39,381 nt of DNA from Burkholderiales bacterium (GCA_019509985.1 JAEKLF010000074.1:1-39381); one strand, 5' to 3'; shown: positions 8,257 to 19,633, numbered from the stretch's first letter. Program-made: numbers and translations. The notes: generated by a model from the letters alone, not told the origin.

Positions 8257-9999
8257 ATGAGTCCTGTCCCCACCGCCACGCCGCCACTGCCCCAGGCCAT
8301 CGCCGGCGAGGAGCGCCGCCTGCTGAAGGAGGGCACGCTGGCCGACGTGCTCGGCTCGCTGGGCGCGGTGGCGGTTGTCTCCTTCGCCGAGTACGCGCAT
8401 GCCAGCCATGGCGCGATCGCGGCCTGGGCCTGCGGCATGCTGTTGCTGCTGGGCCTGCAACTGGCCTTCCCGCGCCTGCTGGCGCGAGCGACGGACCGGC
8501 AGTTCCTGTCCGGCTACGCGGCGCTCGGCGTCGTGATCGGCCTGGGCTGGGCCGCCTGCGTGGTGCTGGTGCGGCCCGACGACTTCAGTTACGAAGCCTT
8601 CGTCGTGCTGGCGCTGTGCGTCATCTTCACGGCCGGCAGCGTCTTCAATGCCCACCACTTGCGCGTGCTCTACGGCTTTCAGCTTGCGGGCCTTGGCAGC
8701 CTGGCCCTCATCTACGCGCTACGCGGCGGCACCATCAACTGGAGCATCGCAGCTGGCTTCGCCATCCTGATGTGGACGCTGATCGGCTACGGCCGGGCCT
8801 TCCATCGCGGCTTCGTGCGCGCCATCGAGCTGGGCTTCGAGAACGCCCGCCTGGTGGACGAGCTGACGGCCAAGACGCAGGCGCTGGAGCAGGCCAACGT
8901 GGCCAAGACACGCTTTCTCGCCTCGGCCAGCCACGACCTGCGCCAGCCGCTGCATGCGATCAGCCTGCTGATCGGCCTGCTGGGCGAGCGCGCCCGTGGC
9001 CTTGGCGTCGAGGATCTGGTGCAACGCATCGACCAGTCCACGGAGGCGATGGAGTCGCTGCTCAACGGCATCCTCGACATCTCGCGGCTGGACGCCGGCG
9101 TGGAGCACCCGCAGCTTGCAGCGCTGTCGACGCGCGAGCTGCTGGAGCGCATCGAGCGCCAGTTCGCACCGCAGGCGGCAGCGCGCGGCCTGCGCCTGCG
9201 CGTTCGCGGCAGCGCCGGCTGGGTGCGCAGCGACCGCGTGCTGCTCACGCGCATGCTGGACAACCTCGTCGCCAATGCGCTGCGCTACACCAACCGCGGG
9301 GGCGTGCTCGTTGGCGTGCGCGCACACGGAGACGGCCTGGCCTTCGAGGTCTGGGACAGCGGCGTCGGTATCGCGGCCGACCAGATCGACGCGGTCTTCC
9401 AGGAGTTCGTGCAGCTGCACAACCCGCAGCGGGACCGCAGCTTGGGCCTGGGTCTGGGCCTGTCCATCGTCAAGCGCACGGCCGAGCTGCTCGGGCACCC
9501 CATCGAGCTGCGCTCGCGCCCGGGGCGGGGCTCGCTGTTCCGCCTCGTCGTGCCGTGCTGCGCACCGCCTTCGGCGGCCGAGCCGCCAGCTCTTGACACG
9601 CAGCCCACGGACCAGGTGGCCGGCCTGCGCGTGCTCGTCATCGACGACGAAGCGCCCATCCGCTTCGCGCTGCAGGGGCTGCTGCAAGCCTGGGGCTGCG
9701 ACTGCCTCGTCGCGCGCGACGGCGCGGAGGCCCTGGCCCAGCTCACGGAAAGCGCCTTCCAGCCTCAGGCGATGCTGTGCGACTACCGCTTCGAGCGGGG
9801 CACCGGCGTGGAGCTGGTGGCGCAGTTGCGCGAGCAATTGGGCGCGGACGTGCCCGCCCTGATCGTCACCGGCGACGTGACGGCCAGCCAGCTCATCGAC
9901 ATCGCCGCGAGCGACCTGCCCGTCATGCACAAGCCGGTGAGCCCGGCCGCGTTGCGCGCCTGGCTGGGCCGTGCCGCGCTGGCGGCGCAGCCCGTCTAG
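8257..9999 (+). CDS. Six-helix hybrid sensor histidine kinase with receiver domain
   Basis: The 580-residue protein has six hydrophobic helices in the first 185 residues and little outside the membrane, so it probably senses a membrane or intramembrane signal. A HisKA domain follows with the H-box ASHDLRQPLHA (phosphorylated His226), then a HATPase domain with the N-box DNLVANALRY, the G1 box DSGVGI and the G2 box GLGLGLSIV. A C-terminal receiver domain (about 470-575) has the acidic pair IDDE, acceptor Asp509 in CDYRFE, and the conserved Lys in MHKPV. The layout resembles NahK- and ErcS'-type hybrid kinases. It converges on a LuxR-type regulator gene and shares its TAG stop region (CTAG at 9996-9999). 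That regulator is a plausible partner, though the two are not co-transcribed. Confidence 0.9.
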   Translation: MSPVPTATPPLPQAIAGEERRLLKEGTLADVLGSLGAVAVVSFAEYAHASHGAIAAWACGMLLLLGLQLAFPRLLARATDRQFLSGYAALGVVIGLGWAACVVLVRPDDFSYEAFVVLALCVIFTAGSVFNAHHLRVLYGFQLAGLGSLALIYALRGGTINWSIAAGFAILMWTLIGYGRAFHRGFVRAIELGFENARLVDELTAKTQALEQANVAKTRFLASASHDLRQPLHAISLLIGLLGERARGLGVEDLVQRIDQSTEAMESLLNGILDISRLDAGVEHPQLAALSTRELLERIERQFAPQAAARGLRLRVRGSAGWVRSDRVLLTRMLDNLVANALRYTNRGGVLVGVRAHGDGLAFEVWDSGVGIAADQIDAVFQEFVQLHNPQRDRSLGLGLGLSIVKRTAELLGHPIELRSRPGRGSLFRLVVPCCAPPSAAEPPALDTQPTDQVAGLRVLVIDDEAPIRFALQGLLQAWGCDCLVARDGAEALAQLTESAFQPQAMLCDYRFERGTGVELVAQLREQLGADVPALIVTGDVTASQLIDIAASDLPVMHKPVSPAALRAWLGRAALAAQPV

Positions 10000-10631
10000 G
10001 CGCCCAGCCTCAGGCCCAGCCGAGCCGCGGCCACGACGGCCTGGGTGCGCGAGGTCGCGTCCAGCTTGCGGTACAGGGTTTCGAGATGGGTCTTCACCGT
10101 CGATTCGGCGATGCCGAGGTCGCGGCTGATGGCCTTGTTGCTCTTGCCCTCGATCAGCAGGCGCAGCACGTCGGCCTGGCGCGGCGACACGCCGAGGGCC
10201 TCGGTTGCCGTGCGTGGCGGAGCGCTCGCCGCGTCGCAGAACGAGGAGGGCAGCACGACGCCACCGTCCAGCACGGCGCGCATCGCGCTCAACATCGCAC
10301 CGGTCTGCGAACTCTTGGGCACGAAGCCGGCCGCGCCCTGGTCGATCGCGCCGACGACCAGTTCGGGGTCGTCGCTGGCCGACAGCACGACGTAGCGCGG
10401 GCCGGGCGCGCGCGCCCGCAGCCGGGTCAGCGTTGCAAGGCCGGCGCTGTCGGGCAGGGAGAGGTCGAGAACGACGAGGCCGATGCCCGGGTCATCGTCG
10501 AGCCGAGCGGCCGCCTGTTCGAGGCTGCCAGCCTGCTGCAGTTGCCAGTGCGGGAATTCGTGGGCCAGCAACAAGGCCAGGCCTTCACGGAACATGGGAT
10601 GGTCATCGACCAGAAGGGCGCGGGTCTGCAA
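9996..10631 (-). CDS. NarL/LuxR-family response regulator
   Basis: The 211-residue protein is a receiver domain (acidic pair VDDH near residue 9, phosphoacceptor Asp56 in VLDLSLP, conserved Lys in VPKSS) joined to a LuxR-type helix-turn-helix at about 146-205 (SPRQADVLRLLIEGKSNKAI, then STVKTHLETLYRKL). It is a DNA-binding transcription regulator controlled by phosphorylation. The start must be TTG at 10631-10629: there is no ATG or GTG upstream in frame before the fdhD stop, and the first strand of the receiver begins only four residues later. It lies 38 bases downstream of fdhD on the same strand and may be co-transcribed with it. It overlaps the hybrid kinase gene tail to tail. Confidence 0.88.
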   Translation of the reverse strand: MQTRALLVDDHPMFREGLALLLAHEFPHWQLQQAGSLEQAAARLDDDPGIGLVVLDLSLPDSAGLATLTRLRARAPGPRYVVLSASDDPELVVGAIDQGAAGFVPKSSQTGAMLSAMRAVLDGGVVLPSSFCDAASAPPRTATEALGVSPRQADVLRLLIEGKSNKAISRDLGIAESTVKTHLETLYRKLDATSRTQAVVAAARLGLRLGA

Positions 10632-10669
10632 GATGGCTGTGCGTTGGCTGGCGTGAAACGGCGGGGAGT

Positions 10670-11458
10670 CTAGGCGTAGCGCGTCGCACGGCCTTCACGG
10701 ACAAAGGCCCACAGCTGCAGGCCCAGTTCGCGCGCGGTGGCAATGGCCAGGCTGCTGGGCGCGGACATGCAGGCCAGCAGGCCGGCGCCGGCCATGGCGG
10801 TCTTGTGCACGAGCTCGTAGCTGGCGCGGCTGGACATCAGCACGAAGCCGTCGCGCGGGTCCACGTCGCGGCGGGCGAGGGCGCCGGCGAGCTTGTCCAG
10901 CGCGTTGTGGCGGCCGATGTCTTCGCGCGCAAGCATCAGCTCGCCGCTGGGTTTGCACCAGGCGGCGCCGTGCAGGCCGCCGCAGCGGGCATTGAGCACC
11001 TGGGCCGAGGGCAGGGCGGCCAGCGCGCGGTCCAGTGCATCGGCGGCCAGCGTGGGCACGCGAACGGGCGCGGGCTGCACGGCGCCGAGCTGAGCCAGGC
11101 TGTCGACGCCGCACAGGCCGCAGCCGGTGCGGCCCGCCAGCGTGCGCCGGCGCGCCTTCAAGCGCTGCTCGCAGGCGGCGGTCACCGTCAGCGCCAGCTC
11201 GATGCCTTCGGGCCGCGCGTCGAGCTCGACGTCCAGCAGCTCGCGCCGCGACGTGAACCAGCCTTCGCTGAGGCTGAAGCCGAGCGCGAAGTCGTCCAGG
11301 TCGGCCGGCGTGGCCAGCATGACGGCCTGCGAGACGCCGTTGACCGTCAGCGCCACCGGCACCTCGACGGCGACGGCCTCGTCGACCGACGTATTCAAGG
11401 GCCGCAGCGTCTGCAGCGGCTCGGCGTCAGGCTTCAAATGGCGCGCAACGTGAGACAT
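10670..11458 (-). CDS. fdhD: Formate dehydrogenase accessory sulfurtransferase FdhD
   Basis: FdhD passes sulfur from the cysteine desulfurase to the bis-MGD molybdenum cofactor, a step needed for active formate dehydrogenase. The 262-residue length is normal for the family. The essential pair of cysteines is present as Cys113 and Cys116 in RTGCGLCG, and the conserved segments DDFALGF, MLAREDIGRHNALDKL and FVLMSSRASYELVHK are intact. Translation starts at an ATG at 11458, divergent from the PaiB-like gene with only 38 bases between. No formate dehydrogenase subunit gene is in the window, so the target enzyme is elsewhere in the genome. The next gene on the same strand is a response regulator. 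Confidence 0.95.
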   Translation of the reverse strand: MSHVARHLKPDAEPLQTLRPLNTSVDEAVAVEVPVALTVNGVSQAVMLATPADLDDFALGFSLSEGWFTSRRELLDVELDARPEGIELALTVTAACEQRLKARRRTLAGRTGCGLCGVDSLAQLGAVQPAPVRVPTLAADALDRALAALPSAQVLNARCGGLHGAAWCKPSGELMLAREDIGRHNALDKLAGALARRDVDPRDGFVLMSSRASYELVHKTAMAGAGLLACMSAPSSLAIATARELGLQLWAFVREGRATRYA

Positions 11459-11496
11459 GGCAGCGATGATAGAAGCCTCGTTTTGCCGGAGCCGCC

Positions 11497-12114
11497 GTGT
11501 ACCTGCCCACCCATTTCAATTCCACCGACTTTGATCACGCGCTGCGCCTGATCGCCGAGCATCCGCTGGCGCTGCTGTTGGGGCCGGATGCGGCCGGTGA
11601 GAGTTTTGGCAGCCATCTGCCGCTGGTCGTCGCGTCCACGGAAGACGGCCTGGTGCTGGAAGGTCATATGGCGCGCGCCAACCCGCACTGGGGCTGGCTG
11701 TCGCAGCAGAGGCGCCTGCTGGCGGTCTTCGGCGGCCCGAGTGCCTACGTGAGTCCCAGCCACTACGACAGCCTGCAGAACGTGCCGACCTGGAACTACG
11801 CGGCGCTGCATGTCTACGGCGACATCGAGCTGATCGACGGCCTGGCCGACAAGGACGCGCTGCTGAAGCGGCTGATCGATCGCTTCGAGCCCGAGTACGC
11901 CGAGCAATGGCGTGGCTTGAAGGAGGACTACCAGCACAAGCTGCTCGGCGCCATCGTCGGCTTTCGCATCCGCGTGACGCGCTGGGAGCTGAAGCTGAAG
12001 ATGAGCCAGAACCGCGCTGCGGTCGAGCGCCAGCGCATCCGCGAGGCGCTGGCCGCGTCCGACCGGGCCGAGGACCGCGCCACCGCGGAGTGGATGGCGC
12101 GGCTCGAAGGCTAG
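11497..12114 (+). CDS. PaiB-family FMN-binding protein
   Basis: The 205-residue protein matches the PaiB family along its length: the start MYLPTHF, the central HMARANPHW motif, VSPSHY, and VPTWNYAALHVYG are family hallmarks. The fold is a flavin-binding split barrel. Bacillus PaiB was described as a repressor of sporulation and protease genes, but most proteobacterial members have no proven role, and a flavin-dependent oxidoreductase or heme-related function is equally possible. It starts with GTG at 11497 after GGAG at 11488-11491, which is the only sensible start because the family begins here. Its TAG stop is shared with the converging DUF72 gene (CTAG at 12111-12114). Confidence 0.88.
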   Translation: MYLPTHFNSTDFDHALRLIAEHPLALLLGPDAAGESFGSHLPLVVASTEDGLVLEGHMARANPHWGWLSQQRRLLAVFGGPSAYVSPSHYDSLQNVPTWNYAALHVYGDIELIDGLADKDALLKRLIDRFEPEYAEQWRGLKEDYQHKLLGAIVGFRIRVTRWELKLKMSQNRAAVERQRIREALAASDRAEDRATAEWMARLEG

Positions 12115-12929
12115 GGCGCCGGAACCTCTTCGCCGAGAGCGCGGCGCAGAGCCATTGCGGCAGCCGGTGCGCGCTCCTTGGCCCCGCTGATGAAGTAGAC
12201 GAACACGTCGCGATGCGCGGCCTTGTGCTCGGGTGCGGGTTCGATGCGCGGCAGGCCGTCGGGCTGGCCGCCTTCGGCCCAGGTGCGAGCCGACGCCGCC
12301 AGCTGCGGAAACACCTCGGGCTTGCAGCCTTGAGGCTCGTCCGAGTGCGTGCGCATGATGCGCGTGTAGACGAAGTCGCCCGTCGGCTCGGCAATCGGTG
12401 GGTAGTCGTCGGACTCGGTGAACACCGTCGCGGCCTTGTACTTGCGCGCGAGTGCCAGGTACTCGGTGCACTGGAAGCTGGCATGCCGCACGTCCAGTGC
12501 GTGCCGCAGCTTCAGGCCATCGACCTCGCCTGGCAGCAGCTCCAGAAAGGCCGTCAGGTCCGTGACGTCGAACTTGTGCGTGGGTGCGAGCTGCCAGACG
12601 ATGGGGCCGAGCTTGTCGCCGAGTTCGGCGATGCCGGAGTCGATGAAGCGCTTGATGGAGTCGGCGCCGTCGGCCAGCACCCGGCGTTGCGTGGCGAAGC
12701 GGATGGCCTTCAGCGAGAACATGAAGCCGTCGGGCGTGTCCTTGCGCCACTTGGCGAAGGTGGCGGGCTTCTGAGCGCCGTAGTAGGTGCTGTTGATCTC
12801 GATGGCCGTCAGGCGGCTGCTGGCGTATTCGAGTTCACGCGCCTGCGGCCAGCCCTTGGGGTAGAAGTTGTCGCGCCAGGGCTCGAAATTCCAGCCGCCG
12901 ATGCCGACCCTGATCTTTCCTTCGCTCAC
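12111..12929 (-). CDS. DUF72 (YecE-like) TIM-barrel protein
   Basis: The 272-residue protein begins with VGIGGWNFEPWRDNFYP and continues with LTAIEINSTYYGAQKPATFAKW, both diagnostic of the DUF72/YecE family. The fold is a TIM barrel related to sugar-phosphate isomerases and endonuclease-IV-like enzymes; the biochemical role of the family is not established. Translation starts with GTG at 12929, preceded on that strand by GGGAG. It is followed tail to tail by the PaiB-like gene with a four-base overlap, and lies 69 bases downstream of the ETF-ubiquinone oxidoreductase gene on the same strand, so the two may share a transcript. Confidence 0.9.
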   Translation of the reverse strand: MSEGKIRVGIGGWNFEPWRDNFYPKGWPQARELEYASSRLTAIEINSTYYGAQKPATFAKWRKDTPDGFMFSLKAIRFATQRRVLADGADSIKRFIDSGIAELGDKLGPIVWQLAPTHKFDVTDLTAFLELLPGEVDGLKLRHALDVRHASFQCTEYLALARKYKAATVFTESDDYPPIAEPTGDFVYTRIMRTHSDEPQGCKPEVFPQLAASARTWAEGGQPDGLPRIEPAPEHKAAHRDVFVYFISGAKERAPAAAMALRRALGEEVPAP

Positions 12930-12998
12930 GCTGACTCCCGACTGATGACTGGATGGAAAACCAGTCTATCGGCCGGGGCAGGCAAAGCGCAAGCGGGC

Positions 12999-14675
12999 TT
13001 ACATGCCGGCGTAGTTCGGCCCGCCACCGCCCTCGGGCGTGACCCAGACGATGTTCTGCGTCGGGTCCTTGATATCGCAGGTCTTGCAGTGCACGCAGTT
13101 CTGCGCGTTGATCTGCAGGCGTTCGCCGCTGCCGGTCTCGCTGGGCACGAACTCGTAGACGCCGGCCGGGCAGTAGCGGCTCTCGGGGCCGGCGTACTTG
13201 GCGAGGTTGACTTGCACCGGGATGGCGTTGTTCTTCAGCGTCAGGTGGGCCGGCTGGTTTTCTTCGTGGTTGGTGTTGGAGATGAACACCGACGAGAGGC
13301 GGTCGAAGGTCAGCTTGCCGTCCGGCTTGGGGTAGGCGATGGGCTGGCACTCGGCGGCCGGACGCAGCGAGGCGTTGTCGGCCTTGTGGTTGTGCAGCGT
13401 CCATGGCGGGTTGGCGACGCCCAGCTTGGGCAGCAGCCACTGCTCGATGCCGGTCATCAGCTGGCCGGTGGTCTTGCCCTTCTTGAACCAGAGCTTGAAG
13501 TTGCGCGTCTGCTGCAGCTCCTCGTTCAGCCAGCTCTTCTCGAAGGCTTCCGGGTAGGCCGTCAGCTCGTCCTGCGCGCGGCCGGCGTCCAGCGCGGGGG
13601 CCAGGGCCTCGGCGGCCAGCATGCCGCTCTTGATCGCTGCGTGGCTGCCCTTGATGCGAGCGGCGTTCAGGTAGCCGGCATCGCAGCCGATCAGGCAGCC
13701 GCCGGGGAAGACCGTCTTGGGCAGGGCTTGCGGCGAGCCGTTGTTGATGGCGCGCGCGCCGTAGCCGATGCGCTTGCCGCCTTCGATGTGGGCGCGGATG
13801 GCGGGGTGGGCCTTCCAGCGCTGCATCTCCTCGAAGGGGCTCAGGTAGGGGTTGTCGTAGTCCAGGCCGATGACGAAGCCCAGCGTGACCTTGTTGTCTG
13901 CCAGGTGGTACAGGAAGCCGCCCCCGAAGGTGTCGCCTTCCATCGGCCAGCCGGCCGTGTGCACGACCTTGCCGGGCTGGGCCTTGTCCGCCGGAATCTC
14001 CCACAGCTCCTTGATGCCGATGGCGTAGGTCTGCGTGTCCTTGCCTTCGGTCAGCTTGAATTTCTCCAGCAGCTGCTTGCCCAGGTGGCCGCGTGCGCCT
14101 TCGGCGAACACGGTGTACTTGCCCAGCAGCTCCATGCCGAGCTGGAAGTGGTCGGTGGGTTCGCCATCCTTGCCCAGGCCCATGTTGCCGGTGGCCACGC
14201 CCTTCACGCGGCCCTGCTCGTCGTACAGCACCTCGGCCGCGGCAAAGCCCGGGAAGATCTCGATGCCCAGGGCTTCAGCCTGCTGCGCCATCCACTTGAC
14301 GACGTCGGACAGACTGATGACGTAACAGCCGTGGTTGTGGAAGTTGCGCGGCACCAGCCAGTCGGGCGTGCGCGTGCTGCCGGTTTCGCTGAGGAAAAGC
14401 ACGTCGTCGCCGGCCACGGCCTGGTTCAGCGGCGCGCCGAGTTCCTTCCAGTTCGGGAACAGCTCGGTGATGGCGCGCGGGTCCATCACGGCGCCGGACA
14501 GGATGTGGGCGCCGGGCTCCGAGCCCTTCTCCAGCACGACGATGTTGGCGTCGGGCTTGATCTGCTTGAGCCGGATGGCCGTGGCCAGGCCAGCAGGGCC
14601 GCCGCCGACGATGACGACGTCGTACTCCATGGACTCGCGGGGGCCGAACTGGGCCAGGATTTCTTCGGATGTCAT
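12999..14675 (-). CDS. Electron transfer flavoprotein-ubiquinone oxidoreductase
   Basis: This inner-membrane-associated enzyme moves electrons from reduced ETF, produced in fatty-acid and amino-acid oxidation, to ubiquinone. The 558-residue protein has an N-terminal FAD site (VVIVGGGPAGLATAIRL), the segment GAHILSGAVMDP, a quinone-binding middle part (YVISLSDVVKWM, GGGFLYHL, GCLIGCDAGYLN) and a C-terminal 4Fe-4S domain with Cys502, Cys527, Cys530 and Cys533 (CVHCKTC). All key residues are present and the length is standard. The reading frame stays open 40 codons further upstream, but the ATG at 14675 with GGAGAG just before it is the right start. The ETF subunits are not in the window. It is divergent from an SDR gene, 131 bases apart. 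Confidence 0.96.
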   Translation of the reverse strand: MTSEEILAQFGPRESMEYDVVIVGGGPAGLATAIRLKQIKPDANIVVLEKGSEPGAHILSGAVMDPRAITELFPNWKELGAPLNQAVAGDDVLFLSETGSTRTPDWLVPRNFHNHGCYVISLSDVVKWMAQQAEALGIEIFPGFAAAEVLYDEQGRVKGVATGNMGLGKDGEPTDHFQLGMELLGKYTVFAEGARGHLGKQLLEKFKLTEGKDTQTYAIGIKELWEIPADKAQPGKVVHTAGWPMEGDTFGGGFLYHLADNKVTLGFVIGLDYDNPYLSPFEEMQRWKAHPAIRAHIEGGKRIGYGARAINNGSPQALPKTVFPGGCLIGCDAGYLNAARIKGSHAAIKSGMLAAEALAPALDAGRAQDELTAYPEAFEKSWLNEELQQTRNFKLWFKKGKTTGQLMTGIEQWLLPKLGVANPPWTLHNHKADNASLRPAAECQPIAYPKPDGKLTFDRLSSVFISNTNHEENQPAHLTLKNNAIPVQVNLAKYAGPESRYCPAGVYEFVPSETGSGERLQINAQNCVHCKTCDIKDPTQNIVWVTPEGGGGPNYAGM

Positions 14676-14806
14676 TGCTTGCTCTCCGCAGCTTTGAATT
14701 GCGCGCGATTCTAGAGAGGGTGGACAGTGAATCGAACGACCGTGCTTTTTTAGGGCGCAGGCTCTAGGCCGGTAGGATCGGTGCAACCCACTCACAAGGC
14801 AGTCTC

Positions 14807-15589
14807 ATGAGTTACTCCATCAACCTCGAGGGCCGCGTGGCCCTGATCACGGGCGCGTCCAGCGGCCTGGGCGCGCAGTTCGCGCGCACGCTGTCGCAGG
14901 CGGGTGCCTGCGTCGTGCTGGCGGGCCGCCGCATCGAGCGCTTGAAGGACTTGCGCGCGGAGATCGAAGGCAAGGGCGGTGACGCCCACGTCGTGCAGCT
15001 CGACGTGACCGACGTGGCCAGCATCAAGTCCGCCGTGGCCCACGCCGAGACCGAGGTCGGCACGCTGGACATCCTCATCAACAACTCCGGCGTAAGCCGG
15101 ACGCAGCGGCTCACCGACGTCACCGAGAACGACTACGACCACGTGATGGACACCAACACGCGTGGCGCCTTCTTCGTCGCGCAGGAGGTGGGCAAGCGCA
15201 TGCTGGCCCGCGCGCGCGGTTCGGCGCCGGGTACCTTCATCGGTGGGCGCATCGTCAACGTTGCATCCATGGCCGGCCTGCGCGTGCTGGGCCAGATTGG
15301 CGTCTACGCGATGAGCAAGGCCGCCGTCATCCACATGACCCGCGCGATGGCGCTGGAGTGGGGCAAGTACGGCATCAACGTGAACGCCATCTGCCCCGGC
15401 TATATCGATACCGAGATCAATCACCACCACTGGGGCACCGAGCAGGGCAAGAAGCTCGTCGAGCTGCTGCCCAGGAAGCGCGTCGGCCAGCCCAAGGATC
15501 TGGACACGACGCTGCTGATGCTTTGCGCGAACGAGAGCCACTTCATCAATGGCGCCGTGATTCAAGCTGACGATGGATTTGGTGTTTGA
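14807..15589 (+). CDS. Short-chain dehydrogenase/reductase
   Basis: The 260-residue protein is a classical SDR: the cofactor motif TGASSGLG at 15-22, the NNSG motif in place of NNAG, catalytic Tyr167 and Lys171 (YAMSK), and the FINGAVIQADDGFGV end typical of acetoacetyl-CoA or 3-hydroxyacyl reductase-like members. The substrate cannot be fixed from sequence; its place next to ETF-QO and an acyl-CoA thioesterase suggests acyl-CoA metabolism, which is inference. The ATG at 14807 follows AAGGCAG. A structured 155-base gap separates it from the YceH-like gene. Confidence 0.9.
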   Translation: MSYSINLEGRVALITGASSGLGAQFARTLSQAGACVVLAGRRIERLKDLRAEIEGKGGDAHVVQLDVTDVASIKSAVAHAETEVGTLDILINNSGVSRTQRLTDVTENDYDHVMDTNTRGAFFVAQEVGKRMLARARGSAPGTFIGGRIVNVASMAGLRVLGQIGVYAMSKAAVIHMTRAMALEWGKYGINVNAICPGYIDTEINHHHWGTEQGKKLVELLPRKRVGQPKDLDTTLLMLCANESHFINGAVIQADDGFGV

Positions 15590-15604
15590 TCATGCAACCC
15601 CTCG

Positions 15605-15685
15605 CCGGGCCCGGCCTCGCTGAACGCGGGGCAGTCCAGTCGGTCCCCCGTGGGGACGGCGATTGCACGAGCTTCGAGCCCGTGC
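15605..15685. repeat. Cluster of hairpins in the SDR-YceH gap
   Basis: Three structures lie in a row: the palindrome CCGGGCCCGG (15605-15614), a 6-bp stem GTCCCC/GGGGAC with a 3-base loop (15643-15657), and a stem GCACG/CGTGC extended by GCT/AGC across one mismatch (15665-15685). None has a T-run, so they are unlikely to be simple intrinsic terminators. They precede the REP-like element at 15705. Confidence 0.4.
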
Positions 15686-15704
15686 AGCATCGCCAGTACG
15701 GGCC

Positions 15705-15733
15705 GGCTTGAGCGGCCCGGCGCTCGGCCCGCA
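15705..15733 (+). repeat. REP-like hairpin element, copy A
   Basis: The segment GGCTTG-AGCGG followed by a stem-loop (left arm GCGGCCCG, loop GCGCT, right arm CGGCCCGC, one C-C mismatch) matches a second copy at 30408-30438. Both are intercistronic and have the same orientation and loop. Only one base in each arm and a two-base GG insertion differ. It ends 11 bases before the YceH-like start codon. Confidence 0.5.
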
Positions 15734-15744
15734 ATACGAAACAC

Positions 15745-16368
15745 ATGAACAAAAGAGATTTGACCCCGCTGGAGGCCCGCGTCCTCGCCGTCCTCGTCGA
15801 GAAGGAAAGCACCGTGCCGGACAGCTACCCGCTGTCGGCCAATGCTCTGACCTCGGGCTGCAACCAGAAGACCGCACGTGACCCGGTCATGGACGTCAGC
15901 GAAGCTGAAGTGCTGGCGACCGTGGAGGAGCTGAAGGCCCTGCACCTCGTCAACACCGTCAGCGGCAGCCGCGTCGTGCGCTACGAGCACAACGCGGCAC
16001 GCGGCCTGGGCGTGCCCGGCGCGGCCATGGCCTTGCTGACCCAGCTGATGCTGCGCGGCCCGCAGACCGCGGCCGAGCTGAGGCAGAACACCGAGCGGCT
16101 GCACCGCTTTGCGGACGTCTCGTCGGTGGAAGGCTTTCTCGAAGAACTCGCCGAGCGGGAGGCGCCGATGGCCGTCAAGCTGGCCAAGGCGCCCGGTGCC
16201 CGCGAGGCGCGCTGGGCGCATCTGCTGTGCGGGCCGGTGGCGTCGGTCGAGCATGCATTTGCTGCGGCGATGCCGCGCGACGAGGAAGTCGCGCTGCTTC
16301 GGGCCGAGGTCGCGTCGCTGCGCAGCCTCGTCAACCGCATCGCCGCCGAGCTCGGCATCACGCCATGA
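15745..16368 (+). CDS. YceH-family (DUF480) protein
   Basis: The 207-residue protein matches the DUF480/YceH family throughout: LTPLEARVLAVLVEKESTVPDSYPLS at the N-terminus, SGCNQKTARDPVMD, then RGPQTAAELRQNTERLHRF. The fold is two tandem winged-helix domains, suggesting nucleic-acid binding, but no biochemical role is established. A short coiled coil (EEVALLRAEVASLRSLV) closes the protein. The stop overlaps the next start (ATGA at 16365-16368), so the thioesterase is translationally coupled. Confidence 0.92.
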   Translation: MNKRDLTPLEARVLAVLVEKESTVPDSYPLSANALTSGCNQKTARDPVMDVSEAEVLATVEELKALHLVNTVSGSRVVRYEHNAARGLGVPGAAMALLTQLMLRGPQTAAELRQNTERLHRFADVSSVEGFLEELAEREAPMAVKLAKAPGAREARWAHLLCGPVASVEHAFAAAMPRDEEVALLRAEVASLRSLVNRIAAELGITP

Positions 16369-16784
16369 GATACGTCGTTCCTGCGACCAAGAAGTTGACC
16401 TACGAGTGCCGCATTCCCATGCGCTGGGGCGACATGGACGCGATGGGCCACATCAACAACACGCTCTATTTCCGCTACCTGGAGATCGCGCGGGTCGATT
16501 GGCTCACGCAGATCGGCGTGGCGCCCAATCCGGGCGGGCAGGGGCCGGTCATCGTCAACGCCTTCTGCAATTTCTATCGCCAGCTGAAGGCGCCGGGCGA
16601 GGTGCTGGCCAGGCACTACGTCAGCGACCCCGGCCGCACCAGCTTCGAGACCTGGATCACGCTGGAGCGCGTGGACGAGCCGGGCATCATCTACGCCGAG
16701 GGCGGCGCGACGACGTTGTGGTTCGACGCGGCGACCGACAAGGCCATCGCCCTGCCGGACTGGGTGCGCGAGATCGTCAGCTGA
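16365..16784 (+). CDS. Hotdog-fold acyl-CoA thioesterase (4HBT/YbgC-FadM type)
   Basis: The 139-residue protein has the 4-hydroxybenzoyl-CoA thioesterase signature RWGDMDAMGHINNTLYFRYLE at about 20-40, with Asp25 as the likely catalytic acid. Such enzymes hydrolyse acyl-CoA esters in the cytoplasm; the chain length preferred here is unknown. The ATG at 16365 overlaps the preceding stop, and a longer reading frame upstream is out of family. Its TGA stop (16782-16784) abuts the TCA complement of the converging TonB receptor stop, together forming the palindrome TGATCA. Confidence 0.9.
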   Translation: MRYVVPATKKLTYECRIPMRWGDMDAMGHINNTLYFRYLEIARVDWLTQIGVAPNPGGQGPVIVNAFCNFYRQLKAPGEVLARHYVSDPGRTSFETWITLERVDEPGIIYAEGGATTLWFDAATDKAIALPDWVREIVS

Positions 16785-19475
<2,691 letters not shown>

Positions 19476-19633
19476 CGACGGATCTCCCGGGGGCTGGTCC
19501 GACCGAGTCTAGGCACGGCGGCGCTAGGTGCCGGTCTCCAGCGGTGAGAACGTCTCGCGCACGCCACGTTGCGCATCGTTCGAATTAGGGGCGAATCCGT
19601 CATGCCGGCTCTGTCATCATGCGCGGTCTGACC

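Noticed and set aside
11907..14714. A 935-codon open frame on the plus strand
   Set aside because: It covers the reverse complement of ETF-QO and DUF72, both unambiguous families; no motif is seen in it.
14676..14795. N-terminal extension of ETF-ubiquinone oxidoreductase
   Set aside because: The family starts close to the FAD motif, and the ATG at 14675 has a good ribosome site; the extra 40 residues look non-coding.
15643..15657. Intrinsic terminator after the SDR gene
   Set aside because: The stem is good but there is no T-run on either side, so it was kept only as part of a structured gap.
19573..19590. TTCGAA and nearby TTCG/CGAA as operator of the cyanophycin divergent promoters
   Set aside because: Short, imperfectly placed and not linked to recognisable -10/-35 elements; too weak to call.
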